From: an uncultured Collinsella sp.
Lineage (GTDB): Bacteria; Actinomycetota; Coriobacteriia; Coriobacteriales; Coriobacteriaceae
Direction: 5' to 3'
Length of the DNA: 64,000 nt
Assembly (NCBI GenBank): GCA_900548265.1
Contig: URKG01000002.1
Location: 62,001-126,000 of the forward strand
A model generated the notes under the pieces. The model did no database searches, had not been told where the DNA came from, and saw nothing but the letters and a program-made list of their open reading frames with translations. The translations under genes and the position numbers were made by a program. Shown here one piece after another: positions 59,677 to 64,000 of this stretch (position 1 is its first letter; each line of letters opens with the position of its first letter).

Positions 59677-60707
59677 TAAATACGTTCCGCGATTTCGTGG
59701 ATGAGGTAGTCGGTCTTTTCCCAGCCCAGGCACGGGTCGGTGATCGACTTGCCAAAGACGCCGCCGTCGACCGGCTGGTTGCCATCCTCCAGGTAGGACT
59801 CGATCATAAAGCCCTTGACCAGCTTGGAGATGGACTCGTTGCGGCGGCAGCTGTCGAGCACCTCCTTGCAAATGCGATACTGCTCCAGCGGACGCTTGCC
59901 CGAGTTGTCGTGGTTGCAGTCGATGACCGCTGCCGGATTGGCATAGCCGGCGTGCTCGGTATAGCGCTCGGCCAGGCGCTCCAGGTGCTCGTAGTGGTAA
60001 TTGGGGTAGGTGCGACCGTCGAGGCCGATGTAGCCGCGCATGACAGCGTGCGCAAGCGGGTTGCCGTCGCACTCGACCTCCCAGTTGCGGAAGATGAAGC
60101 TCTGGTGCGCCTGCGCGGCGTGAATGGAGTTGAGCATAACGGTGGTAGAGCCGGCAGTGGGATTCTTCATGCCGACGGGCACCGAAATGCCGCTCGACAC
60201 CAGGCGATGCTCCTGGTTCTCGACCGAGCGTGCGCCCACGGCAACATAGCTCAGCAGGTCAACGAGGTACTGGTAGTTGGACGGATAAAGCATCTCGTCG
60301 GCGGTAAAGAAGCCCGTTTCCTCAATAACGCGCAGGTGCATATGGCGGATGGCCTTGACGCCCTCGAGTAGGTCGTCGGGAGCCTCGGGGTCGGGGTTGT
60401 GCAGAAGACCCTTGTAGCCGGTGCCCTTGGTACGCGGCTTATTGGTGTAGACGCGCGGAATGATGATGAGCTTGTCCTTGACTTCCTCGGCGGTCTTGGC
60501 CAGCCGGTTCATGTACTCGAGGACTGAGTCTTCGCGGTCGGCAGAGCACGGGCCGATGATGAGCACCTTGCGTGCGTCCTCGCCGGTAAAGACTTTGGCG
60601 ACCTCGGCGTCAAATGCCTGCTTTTTGGCGGTAAGCTCGGCTGAAAGCGGCATTTCCTTGCGGATCTCCATGGGGATCGGCAGCCTGCGTTTGAAATCCA
60701 TGGCCAT
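59676..60707 (-). CDS. 3-deoxy-7-phosphoheptulonate synthase, class I
   Basis: 343-residue DAHP synthase of the AroF/G/H type, first step of the shikimate pathway (PEP plus erythrose-4-phosphate). Signatures: VLIIGPCSADREDSVLEYMNRL, IIPRVYTNKPRTKGTGYKGLLHNP, SYVAVGARSVENQEHRLVSSGISVPVGMKNPTAGS, VIDCNHDNSGK and MIESYLEDGNQP. Metal ligands Cys (IGPCSAD), His, Glu and Asp are all visible. The start at 60707 (minus) has GAGGAGG six bases upstream. Feedback inhibition type cannot be told from sequence by eye. Confidence 0.93.
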   Translation of the reverse strand: MAMDFKRRLPIPMEIRKEMPLSAELTAKKQAFDAEVAKVFTGEDARKVLIIGPCSADREDSVLEYMNRLAKTAEEVKDKLIIIPRVYTNKPRTKGTGYKGLLHNPDPEAPDDLLEGVKAIRHMHLRVIEETGFFTADEMLYPSNYQYLVDLLSYVAVGARSVENQEHRLVSSGISVPVGMKNPTAGSTTVMLNSIHAAQAHQSFIFRNWEVECDGNPLAHAVMRGYIGLDGRTYPNYHYEHLERLAERYTEHAGYANPAAVIDCNHDNSGKRPLEQYRICKEVLDSCRRNESISKLVKGFMIESYLEDGNQPVDGGVFGKSITDPCLGWEKTDYLIHEIAERI

Positions 60708-60803
60708 GCGGGGCCTCCTCAATCAAATAAGTCAAAGCGTGAATTGTCGAATGCACGGCATTATCCGCTGTCGCACGCTAAAGTGCAAGTCCTCGTCACC
60801 CCG

Positions 60804-60842
60804 AAACCTGCCAAAAAGGGACAGGTTTATTTTGGCAGGTTT
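60804..60842. repeat. Hairpin with GGGACAGG loop
   Basis: aaacctgccaaaa and ttttggcaggttt are perfect 13-base arms around agggacaggttta. Same design as the terminator at 49195-49236. The 305-base gap 60708-61012 contains this and the next terminator; nothing else is seen. Confidence 0.65.
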
Positions 60843-60941
60843 TATCTGGGTAAACGTCAGCTGGACCTGGAATGGAATGATGCCACGTTGCTTGGAAGGG
60901 GCTGTCAATCAGATCCCAGGGGGAGGCGGTTCGAGGGCCGC

Positions 60942-60980
60942 AAAATAAAAACGGGGGCGCAGGTTGTCCTGCGCCCCCGT
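60942..60980 (-). terminator. Terminator of the ABC exporter operon
   Basis: acgggggcgcagg and cctgcgcccccgt form the stem; TTTTATTTT follows on the minus strand. Confidence 0.92.
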
Positions 60981-61012
60981 TCTCGGGCGTTATCCGTTCC
61001 CTGCGGCCGAAT

Positions 61013-62869
61013 CTACGCCGCCTCGTCGAACTGCGAGTTGTACAGGTCGGCGTAGAAGCCGCCCTGGGCGAGCAGCTCGTCGTGCGTGCCCTTCTCGACG
61101 ATGTCGCCGTCGCGGATTACCAAGATCACGTCGGCGTTGCGGATCGTGGACAGGCGGTGCGCGATGACAAAGCTGGTACGGCCCTGCATCAGCGCATCCA
61201 TGGCACGCTGAATAAGCTCCTCGGTACGGGTATCGACGTTGGAGGTCGCCTCGTCCAGAATCAGCGCCGGGCGGTCGGCCAAAATGGCACGGGCGATGGT
61301 CACGAGCTGGCGCTGACCCTGCGACAGGTTGGTGCCCTCCTCGTTGATCATAAAGTCGTAGCCGCCGGCGAGCGTATGGATAAAGTGGTCGCAGCGTGCG
61401 GCGCGTGCAGCGGCCTCGACTTCGGCATCGCTCGCGTCGGGGCGTCCGTAGCGGATGTTCTCGCGGATGGTGCCGTTAAACAGCCACGTATCCTGCAGCA
61501 CCATGGCAAACTCGCCGCGCAGCGCCGCGCGGTCCCAGTCGCGCACGTCGACGCCCTCGACACGCAGCGAGCCGCCGTCCACGTCGTAGAAGCGCTGCAG
61601 CAGCTTGATGAGCGTGGTCTTGCCGGCGCCGGTGGGGCCGACGATGGCGATGGTCTGGCCGGGCTGCGCCTCGCAGCTAAAGTCGTGGATGATGGTCTTG
61701 TCGGGCGTGTAGCCAAACTTGACGTGGTCAAACTCCACGTGGCCGGGGCGCTTTTCGGGAATCTGCGCGTCGGCCTTCTGCTCCTCCTCGGGCGCGCCCA
61801 GGAACTCAAAGACGCGCTCGGTGGCAGCGGCCATCGACTGCATCGTGTTGCTTACGTTGCCCAGCTGCTGCACGGGTTGCGTAAAGTTGCGAACGTACTG
61901 GATAAAGCTCTGGATGTCGCCGGGCGTGGCATTGCCGGTCAGCGCGAGCTGCGCGCCCACCACGACGACGCCCACGTAGCCCATGTTGCCCACCAGACTC
62001 ATAAGCGGCATCATCAGGCCCGACAGGAACTGCGAGCGCCAACCACTAATAAAAAGGCGGTCGTTTTGACGGTCGAACTCCTCGATTGAGGCCTCGGCGC
62101 GGTCGAACACCTGAATGACATTCTGGCCAGCAAAGTCCTCCTCGATAATGCCGTTGACGGTGCCCAGGACTTGCTGTTGCTCGCGGAAGTACGGCTGCGA
62201 GAAGTGGATCATCACGGTCAGGATAATCGCGGCTGCCGGCAGCGTGAGCACAGTGACGCCGGTGAGCGGCAGGCTGATCGACAGCATCATGACGAGCACA
62301 CCGATAATCTGCGTTACCGACGTGATGAGCTGCGTCACGCTCTGGTTGAGCGACTGACCCAGCGTATCGACGTCGTTGGTGATGCGGCTGAGCACGTCGC
62401 CCTTGCTGTGGCCGTTGAAGTAGCTCATCGGCACGACGGCAATCTTGGCGGCGATCTCCTTGCGCATGCGGTAGCAGATCTTTTGCGTGACGCCGGTCAT
62501 GAGCCAGCCCTGGATGAGGCTGCAAACAGAGCTTGCCAGATACAGGCAGAGCAAAAAGCCGAGCGTCTTGGCGATCCAGTCAAAGTCAACATCGCCGGTG
62601 CCGTTGACCTTGGCGACCAGGCCTTCGAACAGCTTGGTCGTAACCTGGCCGAGTACCTTGGGTCCCACAATGTTAAAGACGACCGAGCACACGGCAAAGG
62701 CGACGGCGGCAAGCACGGCAACCTTGTGCTGACCGATATAGCCGAGCAACTGCCGCATGGTGCCCTTAAAGTCCTTGGCCTTTTCGCCACGGCGCATGCC
62801 ACCCATGCGGCCCATGGGACCACGCTGGCGGGTGGGCTTGGGAATCTGAGTCTTGGTCTCGTCTGCCAT
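61013..62869 (-). CDS. ABC exporter half-transporter with consensus ATPase site
   Basis: 618 residues: six membrane helices (about 45-340) then an ATPase domain (about 380-615). Walker A GPTGAGKTT, signature LSQGQRQL, Walker B ALILDEATSNVD with the catalytic Glu, and H-loop FVIAHRLSTI are complete. Together with the upstream gene, whose site is degenerate, it should form a heterodimeric exporter like LmrCD or BmrCD for drugs or lipids. Its ATG shares one base with the stop of the upstream gene (TAATG). The terminator follows. Confidence 0.92.
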   Translation of the reverse strand: MADETKTQIPKPTRQRGPMGRMGGMRRGEKAKDFKGTMRQLLGYIGQHKVAVLAAVAFAVCSVVFNIVGPKVLGQVTTKLFEGLVAKVNGTGDVDFDWIAKTLGFLLCLYLASSVCSLIQGWLMTGVTQKICYRMRKEIAAKIAVVPMSYFNGHSKGDVLSRITNDVDTLGQSLNQSVTQLITSVTQIIGVLVMMLSISLPLTGVTVLTLPAAAIILTVMIHFSQPYFREQQQVLGTVNGIIEEDFAGQNVIQVFDRAEASIEEFDRQNDRLFISGWRSQFLSGLMMPLMSLVGNMGYVGVVVVGAQLALTGNATPGDIQSFIQYVRNFTQPVQQLGNVSNTMQSMAAATERVFEFLGAPEEEQKADAQIPEKRPGHVEFDHVKFGYTPDKTIIHDFSCEAQPGQTIAIVGPTGAGKTTLIKLLQRFYDVDGGSLRVEGVDVRDWDRAALRGEFAMVLQDTWLFNGTIRENIRYGRPDASDAEVEAAARAARCDHFIHTLAGGYDFMINEEGTNLSQGQRQLVTIARAILADRPALILDEATSNVDTRTEELIQRAMDALMQGRTSFVIAHRLSTIRNADVILVIRDGDIVEKGTHDELLAQGGFYADLYNSQFDEAA

Positions 62870-64000
62870 TAGCGCTCGCCTCCTTCCATGACGGTTGCAA
62901 TTTCTTCTTGGGTGAGCCCTAGCTCCTCGGCGGAAAGCTGCGACTGTGCGATTTCCAGGTATGCCGGGCAGCTGTGCAGCAGCTCCTCGTGCGTACCGGT
63001 GCCCACCACGTGGCCGTCGTCGAGCACGATGATCTGGTCGGCGTGCATGATGGTCGCGATGCGCTGGGCCACGACCACGAGCGCGGCGTCAGTAACGTTT
63101 TTGGCCAGCTCTTCGCGCAGACGCGCGTCGGTCTTGTAGTCGAGGGCGCTAAACGAGTCATCGAACACCACGACCTCGGGCTTTTTGGCCAACGCGCGGG
63201 CGATGGCCAGGCGCTGACGCTGACCGCCCGAAACATTGGAGCCGCCCTGGCTGATGGGGGAGTCGTAACCGCCCTCGCGCTCGGCGATAAAGTCCTCAGC
63301 CTGTGCGATTCGCGCTGCCTCGTGCATGTCCTCGTCGCTCACCATGTCGCCGGCAAACTTGAGGTTGCTCTCGACAGTGCCCGAGAACAGGCGACCTTGC
63401 TGCGGGATGTAACCAATGCGGCGGCGCAGCTCGGAAAGGGTCATGTCGCGCACGTCGATGCCGTCGAGCGAAATGCTGCCGCCCGTGACGTCGTACAGGC
63501 GCGGAATCAACTGCACAAGCGTGGACTTGCCCGAGCCCGTGGAACCAATGATGCCGAGCATCTGACCGGCATGCGTGGTGAAGTTCACGCCGCTGATGAC
63601 GTCGGCGCGGGCATCGGGATACTGGAAGCTCACGTCGCGGAAGGTGAGCTCACCGCGCGGCGCGCTGGCCGCGGGCAGTTTGGGCGAGGCGGGGTCGTTG
63701 ATGCTCGTGGGGCAGGTAATGACCTCTTCCACGCGCTCGGCTGCGACCTCGGCACGGGGCAGGATGACCGAAACCATGGTGAGGATCATAAACGCCATGA
63801 CGATCTGCATGGTGTAGGAGATAAACGCCATCATGTTGCCGACCTGCATCACGCCGTCCGAGACGCCCTGCGCGCCAAACCAGACGATAAGCACGGTGAT
63901 GCAGTTCATGACGAGCATCATGAGTGGCATCATAAAGCTCATGGCTCGGTTGGTGTAGAGCTGCGTGGTCATAAGGTCGAGCGAAGCCTTGTCAAAACGC
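62869..64000 (-). CDS. ABC exporter half-transporter with degenerate ATPase site (partial)
   Basis: The gene enters from the right edge; 377 C-terminal residues are visible. Two or three membrane helices, then the ATPase: Walker A GSTGSGKST, Q-loop YIPQQGRLFSG, signature VSGGQRQR, and Walker B VVVFDDSFSALD, where the catalytic Glu is Asp. This marks the degenerate half of a heterodimeric exporter. The H-loop position reads VVVAQRIATI, with Gln instead of His, again as in degenerate partners. Coupled to the following gene by TAATG. Confidence 0.92.
   Translation of the reverse strand, partial: RFDKASLDLMTTQLYTNRAMSFMMPLMMLVMNCITVLIVWFGAQGVSDGVMQVGNMMAFISYTMQIVMAFMILTMVSVILPRAEVAAERVEEVITCPTSINDPASPKLPAASAPRGELTFRDVSFQYPDARADVISGVNFTTHAGQMLGIIGSTGSGKSTLVQLIPRLYDVTGGSISLDGIDVRDMTLSELRRRIGYIPQQGRLFSGTVESNLKFAGDMVSDEDMHEAARIAQAEDFIAEREGGYDSPISQGGSNVSGGQRQRLAIARALAKKPEVVVFDDSFSALDYKTDARLREELAKNVTDAALVVVAQRIATIMHADQIIVLDDGHVVGTGTHEELLHSCPAYLEIAQSQLSAEELGLTQEEIATVMEGGER

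Noticed and set aside
1..64000. CRISPR array, rRNA, prophage or IS element
   Set aside because: No regularly spaced direct repeats, rRNA-like stretches, phage structural genes, integrases or transposases are visible.

Overview
The window looks like chromosomal DNA of a gut Coriobacteriia member, most probably Collinsella. Coding DNA is GC-rich, and catabolism is dominated by phosphotransferase (PTS) systems with a mannose-class galactosamine-type PTS, a complete tagatose-6-phosphate pathway and many LacI, DeoR and GntR regulators. Genes are dense and nearly all intact. I see no IS element, CRISPR array, rRNA or replication origin. There is one tRNA, tRNA-Thr(CGU). The genus is inferred from gene content, not from a search.

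Layout. 1-6.7 kb: housekeeping genes (a partial gene end, hpf, a DegV protein, and an apparent operon of a beta-hydroxyacid dehydrogenase with a His/Cys-rich tail, a small membrane protein, a HEAT-repeat protein and NAD-type isocitrate dehydrogenase), then a SurA-like membrane protein. 6.7-22.5 kb: amino-sugar and beta-galactoside island: nagE, GntR, a chimeric nagA/PTS-IIB pseudogene, bgaC, PTS IIB-IIC-IID, a membrane-anchored helical protein, IIA, a second GntR, agaS, nagA, a flavodoxin-like gene, lacX-like, lacC and a remnant of another nagA. 22.5-28.5 kb: a YhcH-type anomerase, a frameshifted gene, tRNA-Thr, an orphan IIB lacking its phospho-His, galM, a LacR-like DeoR regulator and a Fic protein with a large inverted-repeat operator. 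28.7-43.3 kb: two tandem lacG-lacE/lacI modules, one lacF, a membrane protein, lacA, lacB and a second lacX-lacC pair. 43.6-51.2 kb: galT-galK with a divergent LacI regulator, a flavodiiron protein, a DeoR regulator and a class II aldolase. 51.9-64 kb: a MutT-Vsr fusion, a BceAB-like ABC transporter, an APC transporter with agmatine deiminase, DAHP synthase, and a heterodimeric ABC exporter that runs off the end.

How it works together. Lactose or related beta-galactosides enter through LacE/LacF, are cleaved by LacG to galactose-6-phosphate, and pass LacAB, LacC and the class II aldolase to triose phosphates. GalNAc/GalN-type sugars released by the intracellular BgaC or imported by the mannose-class PTS go through NagA and AgaS to tagatose-6-phosphate and the same LacC step. 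Free galactose uses GalM, GalK and GalT. The regulators have recognisable operator families: LacI-type CG-centred palindromes, TGGT-N4-ACCA GntR sites, and a GTTACTGTTYGAATG box shared by the deoR/lacR and lacA promoters.

The most unusual material is non-coding: a roughly 147-nt two-hairpin repeat in three good copies plus one diverged partial copy, whose stems change by compensatory substitutions; other hairpin repeat families around the lac genes; a chimeric pseudogene made from nagA and a PTS IIB gene; and a 29-bp inverted repeat wrapped round a terminator.
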